This document shows positions 31,901-45,063 of a stretch of DNA of 64,000 nucleotides, in pieces. Made by a program: the position numbers and the translations under genes. Within the stretch, counting starts at the first letter, position 1, and each line of letters opens with the position of its first letter. The notes beneath the pieces are model-generated. The model was not told the origin of the DNA, searched no databases, and was given only the letters and a program-made list of their open reading frames with translations. Origin of the DNA: Phoebastria nigripes (taxonomy: Eukaryota > Chordata > Aves > Procellariiformes > Diomedeidae); NCBI GenBank assembly GCA_035582835.1, contig JAYKAV010000933.1, positions 917,625 through 981,624 of the forward strand, read 5' to 3'.

Positions 31901-34900
31901 TTTATTGCAAAGGCAAGCAGACTGGCAATAAATCCTCCCGTGTTTCAATAAAATGCAATTTCCCTAATCTTCAAGACTCTCTTAACGTTAAAGTATTTTA
32001 CATCTCAATTTTTACGGTGTACTTTTAAATATTGAGACATTCTGAAAATCTTACTCATGGAACATGCAGTCTTGGGCACGTACTCAGCAAAAACTTCAAG
32101 GGGGTTCTGATCTCGTATTTGTGAAACAACATGGTTTTGTTTATTTTACAAGGAATGCCTATGCTATATAAACTTCAGAATTAGTACTTGTTTAACTGTC
32201 ACTATTTCCACGTGTCTAAAGGAGCACACATTAGTCTGTTCACTTTATAGGCAAAATGTATTAATTCAGGTCAACATGCATAGGCATATTTGATTTGCAT
32301 ACATTGTGTGGGAATCTATACAGAAAGGTCTTTGGGTTTATGTTTTGGAAAACTTTACTTTTAAAGCCTAAATTTGGAGCTAATACAACTACAGAATCCT
32401 GCAGAAGTCTGAATGTTTTGGGAATAAAGGCTGTCCTTATCATCTGTTCACCCAACAATTGTTCCCACCACTGTAAAGTATTGTGCTATTATAAGTTCTC
32501 TAAATAAAATGGGAGGGAACTCTTTCATAAAAGGTACAAATTTATTTGTATTGTACAAACATTTCAGGGTAATTCAGTAATTAGGAGAAAAGTAACAGGA
32601 GTGCACTGAAAGCAAATATGCATCAGTGGCATCAGTACTGAGAGAGTTGTACTGTAGCATGCTGCATTCAAAGTAGCTCTGCTAAGGAACATCTGGTTGA
32701 ATTTAAATTGCAAAGTTTGGACTCAGCATGATAATACAAACAAAATGATGACATTGGCTTCAGCCTCTACTAACTAGCTGCTTGCAAATACGGTATCAAT
32801 GTAACTACTGCTGAGTATTATCAGAATCTTCTAAGCTTCCATACTCCTGGAATTAATCAGAGAGAGAGAGAGGTACCACAAGTGAAGAAAGTCTATCAAA
32901 AAAGGACTGACAATAATATAGCGGAATCTGTAACAGAAAGGAATTTTGCTGTTTTGAAGAAAGTCTGAGCAGTCGTATTAGAAGGCTGAGAGTTGCATAA
33001 TATAAAAAAAACAACAGATGTCTTCAAACTGCCTCATCCAAAAGAAGTTTATCTAAATACTGTGAAACTGGGTTACAAACGCTACCGCTAAGGACTTCAC
33101 AATCTATGCATACCCACATACTAATTTGGGACCTGAAACAAGAACAAAATATTTATTCTTAAGAAGCTATTTTTTACAGATAGAAATCCTCCTTAGCTTG
33201 TTTTTATACATAATCACTTTTATTAGCCTTCAAAACAGACATGGACAAAGAGCATTATCTTTAAAAATCCCTGCAGCTTTTTAAGTCTTGGTGAAACAAT
33301 GATTTTAACTCCTATGTTGTTTTCCAAGAAAATGACGCCAGTGATTCACCCAATCTCATTAATAAATAGCCAGATCCTTATGAAGGTAATTCAACATAGA
33401 TAAGACAATTTGTATCATCAAAGGGTAGGGTCTCAGAGTTGAATGATTTAGTTGTCTAAAAAATTAAGTCAAACCATTTATTTAAAAATAACTACAAAGG
33501 ATTATTTTTTCCAAACAAACCCCCAAAATTGACTGGGAAAAACATGACGTATTGCACATTCCACGTGTAATAGAGAAGATTACAGTAGCAAAAAAAAAGT
33601 AAAATGGAAATAGAAAGTTCGGGGCATTAATCAAAATAATGCTGAAAAAATACTGGAGTCCTTTGAAATTTATCTGAAGATTTGGATTTTTTTGCTGTTG
33701 TTTCTTTGCTCTCCTAGCAAAGTTTTACTGATAACATTTGAAAACTTGTCCATACTTTAGAAGATATATTTTTCCACTTCTGCTTTGCAGCATGGACAGC
33801 ACTGAAGAAAAAGAGCTTGTAATCATGTGCAACAAAGATATGTATAAGCAAATAATAAATTTTGATGAGAGTGGATGAGGCAGTGAAAAGGAAAAGGTAC
33901 CTGACAGGCAACGGAACCAGGTAGGAAAAATAAAATTAAAAGATGGGATGTTAAAGCTTATTTTACAGTCTGTTTTTAAAAAGTTGCGGTACAGAGAAGC
34001 CAAGTTTTCTATAAAAGAAGGCCTAACGTTAATCTTCAGAGTATTTAAATAGGAGTGCAGTTGGACAAGACAGAGCCATCCCACAGTTTCTGGTCCTTAA
34101 AGGGATGTTTTCCACTACCACCTCCTCTTCCTTTTCTCTCTGCTTCTAGCTTACTCCACATTTGTACTTTTGTGATTATGATAGTAAAAAACTAACCTCC
34201 ACAAAAGTATTGTTTTCTGCCAGCTTAGTGAGCAGAACTGCCTCACAGAGGGGGCCAGGCAAGTGCCAGAGCCAGTCAAATGCTGAAAGGCAGTGGAGTA
34301 GGAGGAGACATGCAGCTAGGAGCAGAGGAAGATAAATTTAGAAGCCTAAATTTAGACTTCTTTTTTTAATTGCCTAGCATTTTGGTGCTTGTAGTCACTC
34401 TCATTTTTAAGTAATACTTACTCGGCTTAAACCACCTACCATAGAAGTTTGTATGATGGGAAGAGGAAGATAAAAAGAAGGTGCAAAAGATCAGCTAATC
34501 TGTTTTTGTAAACAAAGTCACTCAGCTTTAACTAAAGAAAAGAAACAGAGGCACACACTGACACTCATTTTTGAACTTTTCCTGTTGCTCCTGAAAGACT
34601 ACAGAGTACATGGTTGACACTGTGTTGTTTGGGATGATGAAGGTTGAAAACTACTAAAAAGAATCTCTGCTTTTAAGTACTACAAAAATTGTCATTTGCT
34701 GGGATCTGGCTAAAGCCACAGATTTACTGTCCCAAATCATTTTACGATGCCTACGAATAACTCCTGTGTCCACAGAATGTACATTTCAAAAGAAGCATGA
34801 AAGTGGTCCCAAGACTGACTCTGTATGGTAAAATTTCAAAAGGAACCAACATAAACCCCCAAACACATGGCTGGAAGCAACATCTCCATGATAGTTAATA

Positions 34901-37580
34901 GCATAAGTTCCATGTAGCAATGAGTACTACTTACATACACACAACACACCTTCAATGCTGACCTTTAAGGAGCTCACAGTGCATGCTCATTCTTCCATGA
35001 ATTAAGTGCATGAGCAACACATTCTTGGGGGACTTATGCAGTAAGGATATGCTTAAACTCACCCTGCACACCAGAATTAATTTGCTAACAAGCACAAAGC
35101 TGATGATTGGGCTTCAGATTCACTTAGATTTAGCAGCAATTTTTACCTTGGCTCTGTCATGTTCTAAAACCGTTTAATGAATATCCTGTGGATTCGGTTT
35201 CCTTTAGTCTGATGCAAGTTCAATTTTGGTTTGTTTAGGGGTATTTAATCTGTTTATTCTTCAAGTTTTTTGAGTTGAATTACATCTTCTAAGATGTATT
35301 TAAGTGGAAATATTAGTTAGACAAAAAAAAGCAGATAGGGCAAAACTCACAGACTTACCAAAACTCAGTTTGACTTTTTTCTCACTAGCTAAAAGAGATG
35401 TGATCTTAACTTGATAAATTAGTATCAGATAAAATCTAGCAGAAACAAAGTCTTTTTTTAGGTTTTCTCTGCTAGTTCTTAGACAATGCACAGTCCTGTA
35501 TAAACATAACTTACCAGTGGCCATTTATTAAGGATCAGGGATGAGGCATACAGTTTGTAGAGGTAATTTGTAGCAAGAGAAGTAGTAAAGTAAGGAGTCC
35601 AGACTTGCATTTCACTTCCATAGTAAAATTGAAGAAGTAATTTATAAAGTTATGAACCTTGCCAAAATGGACAAAAATATTTATTTGGATGATTATTGTG
35701 AAGTTTGCTTCTGGTCACTTGCAAACACTTTAGGAGCATCGTCTAGCATTACGATGATGTCCTAACTTGGGTCTCTCATACCAACCTCTACAGTATTGTA
35801 AGTTTTCAGAATTCAAAGGGTGAACTTCTATTTTGAAATCCCCAAATGGGTATTTGTTCCAGTAAATCTTTTTCAAGGTTCTAAAATAAAATGTCATCGT
35901 CTATACTTCCAGCATATGCCTAATAATTTGTTTCCTGTGTCTTTTCAGCTCTCACCCGTTTCTTGTTCCTAAAGGCAATTTATAATTAGCTCACATTTTA
36001 TGAGTCCATTTTTTGGAGGAATGCATGTTGTCTCCGGTAGATTCAATTTATGAGAGAGCTTAAAAGGCAGTCTAGCAACAGCTGAAATCAGCTGCATCTT
36101 TTACATTCACACTCAATCCATTTTTTGATTAATGTGCGAGACGACCATTGCAAGTATCCGTCTACCTGAAAGCTGCCGTGTTAGTATTACAGAAAAGAGA
36201 GCTCTATCAATATTTGTAACAATGACTAAACACTATTACCATCTAATAACTGCTTTCTGGTTCATGTTATCTTTATAACGGCAATCGATTAGTTTCATAT
36301 TGTACAAATTTGAGTTATATTCCGAGGATGTCTTCTACGTTTTTTTATCTCCTATCAGTTCTGTGTAAGTGGTTTAAAAACAAAGAAGTCATGCATCAGG
36401 GCTGTTAAGCTCCCAGAAGAAGGCAGACTGGTTTTGTTTGCTGCTTTGCAACATTGTCAGTAGTTTTAGGAGGTAATAGATTTAGTGTAGTTACCTCTAC
36501 ATGTACTTGCACAAGACCTAAACCCGACAAAAGCCAAACAAAGAGTTGAAACAAAGATAATTAAAGAGTTGAGATGATCAGGCTCCTTCAGATTATGACC
36601 TGCAAATGACAGTTTGTTTTGCTATGGCGCTGTATAGTTTAGAAATTAAGTCTGATGTAGTTCTGTCCCATATGTGCACTTAAAAAGCCAACTTTTAACA
36701 AAGACGACTTTCTTTACTCGTTGTCCAAACACAATGTAAGGAATATCTGGAGATATAGAGGAGGGCAGCAGCCGCTTTGTATGCTGACTGTCTCTGTGAC
36801 AACGAAAGCAAGAAAACCCTCCTCGGTAAAACCAACAAGCTTTGAGAGAGGAAGTAATATGGAAATTAGAAGTGTAAGCCTCGTGGTAATTGAACTGGAC
36901 TCCACCATCACATTTACTGGCATGTTTATGGGTATTACAGTGCATAGTTTGCCTTTCTCCGTTCTTTTACAGCCTTATAACTTTTATTTGCCTGTAAGGT
37001 TTTTACCCTCGTATATCCTATTGAAAAAAAATCCACCTCTGACTCATCTGTTTGAGACTGTAGATAATAATCGTGAACTGGGGGAGGGATAATTAGATTG
37101 TTTTGAGCAAGACAGAGACTATCACGTCTCCTGAACCCCATTGTCTTTCCAGACACTGACCTTCTCTTTGCCCAGCAGGGAACAGCAGAAAAGGGCAGTA
37201 AAAGAACATTAAGAGGGGGCCACAGCCCCCTGGCTTAGACATGCTAAAACTAGTAACCTGATAGAGGAAGGCAAAGAAAGCCTTCCTTACGCTATCCCAG
37301 ATAAGTCTGCTGAACAGCAAATTGCTTACTATTATTTTCAGATACCAGTGGGCACTTTCAATCACGACTTTGAGAGATCCATTAGATGTACTTTGTTGGA
37401 GGCAAATTTCGGGTGTGGGTGTGCCCCTCTTGAGGGCAGGTACATGCTAACAGTAGTATTTTAGGGGTTCCCTTTTTATTTCCCTATCCACTATGGCTGA
37501 CACCACCTACTAGTCGTACCCCAAAGTATCACCAGGTTTAAGGGCTTCGACCCTCTTAGGCCCCTCATTTTCAAGCAAAC
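28966..37580. other. Intergenic DNA, no supported gene
   Basis: About 8.6 kb. A single N at 29107 and a GA microsatellite at about 32861-32872. An AATAAA on the plus strand (32503) and another on the minus strand near 32537 lie back to back, but neither can be tied to a gene. The longest frames are 123 codons (36721-37092, plus) and 119 codons (33725-34084, minus). Neither has a recognisable product. Confidence 0.5.
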
Positions 37581-38049
37581 TCATGTGCGTGTAACTTTGT
37601 GCCCCGGGGTCTCACAGGAGCTCCCTGTCCCCGAGGCCCTCACCTCCCCTCGGGGACCTCGGGGTGAGGGCAGGGCCCACCTCCACCTGCGGCAGCCCCA
37701 GGGCCAGGCCGCGGGCCCACGGCTCCTCCAGTGAGCCCGGGGTGGGAAAAGGCGCCGTTTTCGTACCGTCAGCGCTAAGCTTCTTCTCCATCTTGCGCCT
37801 GAGGAAAAGGAGAAGGATGGTTCCCAGCCCGGCAAGAGGCCGGGGAAGCAGTCGCCCATTCCGCGCGGGGGCGAAGGCTCGCCGCCCTCCCCACCCGCAG
37901 GGCGCGGCGGCGCTGAGGTAAACCCGGCGGGGTCGGGCGGGAGGCCGGGCCCTGCGGCGTCTCCCTCAGGCAGACAAGGCGGGAGGCAGCGGCGGTTTCC
38001 TGCCGGGGAGGGGAGGCGACGGCGGGCCCGGGGCCGTGGGGCGGGGCGG

Positions 38050-38127
38050 AGCGGCCGCCATCACGTGTCGTGTGGCAACGAGCGAGCATCCCCGGGACAC
38101 GCAACGGCGCGGCCGGCAGGAGCGGAG
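38050..38127 (+). other. SLC7A6: Probable non-coding first exon of SLC7A6
   Basis: Just after the GC and E-box motifs a GC-rich stretch ends in GGAGCGGAG|gtaacg, a good donor at 38127/38128. No ATG in good context precedes the donor on this strand in a frame matching exon 2, so it would be 5' UTR. Its partner would be the acceptor at 44490. The exact start is unknown. Confidence 0.45.
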
Positions 38128-38467
38128 GTAACGCGGGCGGCCGCGCCACCACAGCCGGCGGGGAGGTCCCGCGGGACCCCCGGAGGCCGGTACCGCGGCG
38201 AGGCGCGGTCTCCTTCCCACCTTGGGGAGGCTGCCGTGGCGGCGGGCAGCCCGGCTTAGCGCAGGGGCTGCCGGCGGCGCAGCTTGCGCCGTGCGCGGAG
38301 GTTTCCGGTGCCTCTCCGCGCCGTCGCCTCCCCTGCAGCATCCGGTGCTGGTGGCCTCGGCGCCCCGGGCCAGCTGCAGGTGTGCGGGGTGGTAGTGCGA
38401 CAAATGCCGTGTATTTATTTTGTTTAAAGGGTGCCTCAGCGGCAGCACCTGCGGGTGCCTCAGCCCT

Positions 38468-38570
38468 GACAGCCTCGGGAGGGAAGCGGCTGCCCCGCGC
38501 CTCAGCCCTGAGGNGNNNNNNNCNCCTCAGGGCTGAGGCGCGGGGCAGCCGCTTCCCTCCCGAGGCTGTC
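38468..38570. repeat. Perfect 46-base inverted repeat around an N-gap
   Basis: The left arm 38468-38513 is the exact reverse complement of the right arm 38525-38570. Even the isolated called bases in the gap (g at 38515, c at 38523) are symmetric. This is typical of a fold-back at a GC-rich assembly gap. Confidence 0.9.
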
Positions 38571-38770
38571 CAGGAGGCGTGAAATATGTCTGAACCTCGC
38601 TTGTTTTGTAAGGAGAACAGGGTAACCACCGCTTGGGGAGGGAGGAGCGGCCACCGAGGGGCGAAATGACCCCAAATCCTCCCTCCTGCGGCGCGACGGC
38701 GGGACCCTGAGGGCCGGTCGCCTCACGCCGTTCCCGCCGGCGACAGCCCGTCGTGTCGTGCACATCCCGA

Positions 38771-41700
38771 CTTGAGGGTGGTTTTCTGGAGCCACGTGTT
38801 TTATTTAGTTTGGCAGCAGGCGGCTATGAGGGTTGGTACTCGGGTCGGGTTATAACAGGATGTTTTTTGGTGGCGGGTGCATGTAAATATAATTGCTCTG
38901 TTAACTAGCTATCACAGGGAACTGAAGTGGGTTTAGTAACACCCTCAGGCGAGCATGTCTTTGCTTACTGGCATTTGGTAGCGATTTTGATTGTTTATGT
39001 GTTTTTTAAGTGACATGTATTAAATGCAATCTGATTAGGTGTGACTGGAAGTTACGGCTAAAGAGTACACATGGGTATAGATTGGTAGGTAAGCGTGCGC
39101 GTTTTGACATTACTTTTCCCCTTCTTGAGACGTTTCCACTTTTGTGCCCCAGCATAAAAAATAAGATAAATTATTTTAACAAACTCTACTATTGTCCCTT
39201 CGGTCTTTACCTGGGGCTTATTGTATAAATTTCACCAGATGTTCCCCTCATTGCAGCTGCTTTGTGCACTCCCAACCTCACTTCTGTCTAAATCAAGACT
39301 ACCAACCACAAAGTCCCATGTTGTGAGTTTGCTTCTATTTTTTCCCTTGGAAATACAAAAATAAATTAGAAGTGTGAAGGATATAGTGGCATGTTATTTT
39401 CCACTTGTAGCTAGCACAGTTCCCTAACTTTAAAGTGACTTGGTTTAAAATCTAGGTTAATATTACTGAGGTGGATTTGTCTAAGATTGATACTTTAGGA
39501 AATTTTGAAAAGTTTCTGAGACATTGTAGTTGAATATCTGTTTGTGACCTGATTATAGGTCTTTCCCTCATTTAATGTTCACAGTCTTATTCAGGATTTG
39601 TCCGAACATGTGGATAGTATGTGTATTTGCTGAAAATCTCCTGTGCAGCTGTGGCACAGGTGTGTATAGTCAGGGCTTAACTGCCATCACTGATACACTA
39701 TCAAATGAATAATTGACACAGTAACTTCTCTTCCATACCTTTTTACATGATAAACACACCTTGTGCTTTTTAAAAAATGGATGTTACAACCAATTCTATT
39801 TGATCAAAGGTTTATTTTGTTTTTTATAGCGCTAAAGATGGTGTGTTTGTGTATGCAAGCACAAAAGACTTGGTTGAACAGCTTAGATCTTTACATTGGG
39901 AATTGCTTTTGTTGCAAGGGCTTCCTGTCTGCTAACTGTATGTATGGCAGGGAAATGATTCTTCTCTCACCAGAAACAAGAAAAACACATACTGGACAAC
40001 ACTAAGCCTTTCCCACTTAAATGTTCAGACTGTGAGGTGCCTAAATATATACATTGCAAGGAATAGGCATTTCTGGGACTTACAAACTTTGCTCTGTTGG
40101 TGCTTAACTCCCTGAAGACTCATGCTGTTTGCCTATGTAGGGCAATCTTGACTTTTAGCCGAAGGGCCAATCATTGTGTTCAGAAATAGGAGTTTTACAG
40201 CTGGTATGCGTGAATAGTCAAAGTATATATGTAAAGCTATGTTACAACAAGAGCTTTTTTATGCAGTCAGGACAACTGTGGAAGATGGAGGCAAGAACAG
40301 TAGAAATCTTTGCTAATGAGCAGGTATTGTATAAGAGTATAGCAAAACGTAGTAAGTTTTTAGCAGTTTGGTATTTCACATCAGTCATTAACCCACTTGC
40401 AGGTTCACCCCAAGTTGAACAAATGACAGGTCAGCTGCTGTCCTGCTCAGTGGGAGAGAGGGGATCTTGGCGGATGGTTCCTCTTTCCCTTCTCTTAAAG
40501 GAGGGCCACCCTGTAATGCGGCGTTAGTACTTTGCTAACTGCACATTAACCTTCATTAGCTCCTTTGGTACATGGCCAATGTGTGATAGGCCTTACCAGA
40601 ATATATGTTTTTGGTGAGACAATGAAGTGATCCTCGTTTCAGGTCACTGTGTCCTGGTTTTGTATCGAAGCTTTCTATATCAACGACAGTGTCATTTCAG
40701 TAAAAAATCTTATGCATATCAGCAAAAAGATTCCTCACAGCTGCAACGATCAGCAAAAACAAGAGTTTAAGACTCTGTATTGCACAAGGGTGAGTGATGA
40801 GGAAATCCACGTGTTAGCTTGTATGAAGGCATAAGCCTGCATTAGCCATAGCAGTCCTGTGGCAAGGCTGGCAGCATTAGAGATAGTTCTAACAGTGTTT
40901 TTAGCTGGAGTATTATAGAATTGTTGTATTTTAGAAAATATATACTATTCCTCTCTGGTTCTTCTCTTCCAAGCCTGTCTTCTGTTTCCACAGGAATAAT
41001 GGTCTTGTGACAGAATAATGGATTTTAATATACGTGGGTTTTTCTCAATATTGCTAATCTTGACATAGCTTCAGTTTTCTCTAGATTCTGCTCTCCCTCT
41101 TCCTTTGTAGGTGGTGGGTTTTTTTTCCCCCCAGTCAGTCAAAGCTGCTGAGTTTAGTTCCGGTTAAGATTAAGTGAAGTGCTTGTAGGAAAAAACCTGC
41201 CAATAGTTTTGTTTCTGTCATAGAGTTGGTGTAGTAAGACATGCGACTCATGCAAATAAGCAATTCCTGCCCTGAAGGCTTTATGGATATAAACCAAACA
41301 AGGTTAGAGAAGAGAATGAAATGCCAAATCTTGAGTGAGCTCTTGCACATACCTTCATGCAAATCCTAGTTGTCAGCAGATACCTGAAGTTCAGAATAAC
41401 AAAAGCAGACTCAGAGAGGACAAAAGAGTATTGGGAGAAAGAATAAGCTAGACTGAGAGGATATTATAGTTGTTCTTTCCTGGGTAAGCTAGATTAGGGC
41501 AAGAAACAGTCAAGGTCATCAGTAACAAAATAGTATAGAACTGCAGTCACGTGCTGCTAATTGAGGTGGAGGCATTTGAACAGTGACAGGGTCTGTAGTT
41601 ACAGGTAATTAAATGTACCTCTGAACTTTGGACCATGAGGTAAATCAGGGTGATTCTTAGTCCAAAACTGCCAGTGTGCGAACAAATCAGATTTTATTTG

Positions 41701-44490
41701 AATGATTCAATTAATTTGAATCAAATCAAATCATCAAAATACTTGAGTATTCAAAGTCATGTTTGTGCTTCTGAACAAGTCATACTTTGAAAGGTCTTCC
41801 AGGAAGAAATAGGAATTATGATTAGGATATGTGGAGTAAGAAATCATAAAGCTGTGTAGTTATCACCAAAATGATGTTCTACATCCATGAGTCAATTCTT
41901 AGCATATTACTCAGTTTTATCCTTTAGCTGGAGGGGTTGAGAATGAACATGGCATATTTTCAAACTGGCAGTCGGATGTCATAATAATAGCTGTAGTATT
42001 CTTATTTTTTCCACTGACATTTGTCCAGAGTGATTTGCCTTCTGAAATATATTTGCAACTAGTGTCCTGTCCGAGTCAAAATAGAAATGAAAAGACTCAA
42101 TTTGGAGTTGAATGTTACTTCTACAGGTCACAAGTGTTCTTTAAATTCACTTCTTACAGTTAAATTAGTCATGAAGACATCTGCTTTGATTATTTGTCCT
42201 GCTGTTTTACACATTTATGCTTTCTGATGATTGCATCATATTTGCAATTGATCATTATAATAATTTATATTAATTTACAGAGTCTTAACTGAACTTTCTC
42301 TTGTAAAGCAAACCAAATAATCTTAGAAGCTCATAGGCCGTATGTCTTTTTGAAGACTTAGCTCTACTACACCAATAACAGAAAATCAGCCAGTATGTGG
42401 TTGCAAATGAATTCGGCACAGGACAGATGGAAGAGTAAGTAACAAGGAGAACCAGTAACAACTGATGACCTGAATTTGCTTTTGTTTTCCTTTGCAGTTT
42501 TGGGCACACTCATCTGTAGAAACTGTGTGGATCCCTCTCTCCTAATTAGTTTAATTTTGTTGGAGATGCCTCATTATAACACTCAAGCTTTTAAGTTCTG
42601 AAATAGCGGAGTTTAGTTTCTGGAAGGTTGAAAATTTTTAGTCTAATTAAAAGTGTGAAATTTGATGGCTTGTGATGTATGTATGACACTAGATAAGATG
42701 TTGACTCGTATATAAATGATAAAATGTATTTAGTAATTAACCATCTTTGAAGTGTTTCTTTGAAATATTGAGGGGAAAATAAATCAGAAGGCATCTGACT
42801 AAACAGATTGAGGATCTCATTTTGCATTACTTAAAAGAACACAGTCTCTATTTTAATGTGGAAAAAGCTAGAAGATTCATGAGTTGGAGAGAAATGATAT
42901 AATGTGTTTCAGTAAATGATTTGTACTCCATTTCAGTAGAAATTACCTTTTTATTGATTGAAAATAATCTTTATCATTTTCACACCTTTAGAACTATTCT
43001 AGTTCAGGGATGTCAAGTCAGATTTTCTGTACTGTAGTATACAGGTATTGGCTTTATAATAAAGGAAGAGTATGATTATTAAGTTTCCCTCCAGAAAGGT
43101 GTGCGTCTAACTGCATGAGCAAAACCTTGTATGTTTGTATGTTACTAGATGCGTAGACATATATATAGTTTGGGTGATTGCATACTGACGTTTCAAAATC
43201 CCCATACTCAGGGTTTTTGTTCTCTTAGTTGACAAGTTTATTGTTGGAATAACAAAACCATTTGTAAAATCAGTGTTACACCAAAAAAGTGCAAAACCTT
43301 TGTTTCTTTTCCCCCTGCTAGGTCAGCTACTTTATTCTAATTGACCCAGACTTCTTAATTTTTCTGTTCTATAGTAAATGGCTGAAATATACACCGAGGG
43401 TTTAATGAGGGGCAGGGCAAATGTATGGTAGTGCATTCTGGTAATTATGTAGGGCCTATTCTTTATGCAGCTGATCACCTAGTAATCAAAGGTACATTTG
43501 CAATTTAAGGTGGTTTCCATGCAAGACTGTTCCTTGAATAGATTACTTCTTACTTGAACTTCTATAAAATGGGCCTTATTCAGAATTACTGCTAATTACC
43601 AGTATATTCTTGTGATAATAAATGTTATTAGCAGTAACTTGCTTTTGGAAGGCACGGGAGAATTTCCTGGAGACTTGAGAAGAAGGTGATTCTTTTCCAA
43701 ATGGTCAATTCTGAAGCAGAGGAAAATGTTTATTTCATTTCTGTGTTCTTAGGTACTGTTAAATACAGTAGCTAATGGGGGAATTTGGATTGAAACTATT
43801 GTGGGTTTTTTCATGTACAGCCTGCACTGTTAGGTAACTCCAAGAAATGAGGCAGTGGGAACTGGGAACAGTTTTGTGGAGGGGGGAGGGCATGAACTGT
43901 AGTATCAGTTAAAAGTCAAGAGCTGGATCAAGGGGATTCTGGAGTAAGTATCTCTTCACATTGTCCTTGGCAAGAGCCCACACTGTGTTAATAAAATGTG
44001 CAACCCTCTTACTAGATTGCTCGTAACTTACATGTGTAAGTACAATAATTTGATTAATTTTTTTAGTACTGCAATAAATCTATGTTCATGCTTAGAACTT
44101 CCAGCTTGGTCTTACAGCGCTTGCTTTTCTGCATCACCTCACTTTGCTTCTATCTGTTCTTTCTTCCTTTTCAACATTGGAATCCCTCAATTCTGTCCTT
44201 CCTACGTTTTTGGTTGGGGTGATTTTCCCCCTGCACCCTAAAGGTAGAATTTCCTTTCTCAGCTTAAGTTATATTGGAATTTGTCTCTTGCTCTGTGTGT
44301 GTTGGTTTTGCTGTTTATTTTAACTATGCATGGATTTACCTTTGTGTAAGAACACATATGAAGTAACAAAAGGGAATTTCTCAATTTACATTTGTAAATC
44401 ATGGGGTAAAAAGGTAGAAAGAAGATTTGGCAAGAAAGTTCTGGGATAAAAAACTTTATAATGATTTCAGCTGTCTATGTTTTGTTTTAG
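38771..44490 (+). other. SLC7A6 intron 1, no gene seen
   Basis: Continuation of the first intron. Open frames such as 40174-40527 (117 codons) have no recognisable product. An alternative 5' UTR exon could lie near 40.4 kb, where a cag precedes a GC-richer stretch, but no clear donor follows. Confidence 0.5.
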
Positions 44491-45063
44491 ATTGTGATTT
44501 GGAGTCGTGGAGAATTCACAGTCTTTCCACAATGGGAGAAAGGACAGATTGTACGAAGTCACATAGTTCACTGGCTGAATACAGCCCCGTCAATAAATCA
44601 GACAGGACGGATCCAAGTGACAGCTGTGAAATGCAGGATGGAAACCAAAATACAATGCAACTGAAGAAAGAAATATCTTTGATAAATGGGATAAGCCTTA
44701 TAGTAGGCAACATGATTGGTTCAGGTATCTTTGTCTCTCCCAAAGGAGTTCTCATCTACAGCAAATCTTACGGATTGTCTCTAATAATTTGGGCAATCGG
44801 AGGGATTTTTTCAGTCTTTGGAGCTCTCTGCTATGCTGAACTTGGAACCACTATTACGAAGTCAGGAGCCAGCTATGCATATATCTTGGAGTCTTTTGGG
44901 AGCTTCATTGCTTTTATTCGCTTGTGGACCTCACTCCTAATTGTTGAGCCAACTAGTCAGGCAATTATTGCTATCACCTTTGCTAACTACATAGTTCAAC
45001 CTTTCTTCCCTTCCTGTGATCCTCCATATTTGGCTTGCCGTCTCATAGCAGCTGCTTGTGAAT
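44491..45063 (+). CDS. SLC7A6: SLC7A6 first coding exon (ATG at 44532)
   Basis: Acceptor tctatgttttgttttag, 41 bases of 5' UTR, ATG at 44532, donor GAAT|gtaagt, phase 1. It encodes the N-tail and TM1 to the start of TM4 (residues 1-177 plus one base). Confidence 0.9.

Larger units (their letters stand above)
37600..38770. promoter_or_regulatory. CpG island, probable SLC7A6 promoter
   Basis: A sharp rise in G+C and CpG density after 37.6 kb in otherwise AT-rich DNA. It contains GGGGCGGGGCGGAG (Sp1/KLF-type GC boxes, 38038-38051), GCCGCCAT (YY1-like, 38053-38060) and CACGTG (E-box, 38062-38067). The next coding exons on this strand are those of SLC7A6, 6 kb downstream, so this is the natural promoter. 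An N-gap with artefact-like symmetry interrupts it at 38514-38524. Confidence 0.75.

Noticed and set aside
33714..34084. Minus-strand frames of 65 and 119 codons next to a ctctttttcttcag acceptor-like tract
   Set aside because: Two different frames are open after the tract and neither resembles a known protein. No partner exons were found.
35300..35640. Possible minus-strand exon ending in a consensus donor (CCACTG|gtaagt)
   Set aside because: The frame upstream of the donor is Tyr/Leu/Ser/Thr-rich, as expected from pyrimidine-rich DNA. There is no convincing acceptor and I recognise no family.
37775..38629. 284-codon minus frame and 170-codon plus frame over the CpG island
   Set aside because: Both cross the N-gap and the fold-back repeat. 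Their Ala/Pro/Arg/Gly-rich content is what stop-poor GC-rich DNA gives by chance.
40174..40527. 117-codon frame in SLC7A6 intron 1
   Set aside because: No recognisable product and no clear donor. At most it could overlap an alternative 5' UTR exon.
44427..44531. Upstream in-frame ATG extending the SLC7A6 N-terminus
   Set aside because: The stretch precedes a strong acceptor (tttgttttag at 44490), so it is intronic. The ATG at 44532 has a better context and gives a family-like N-tail.
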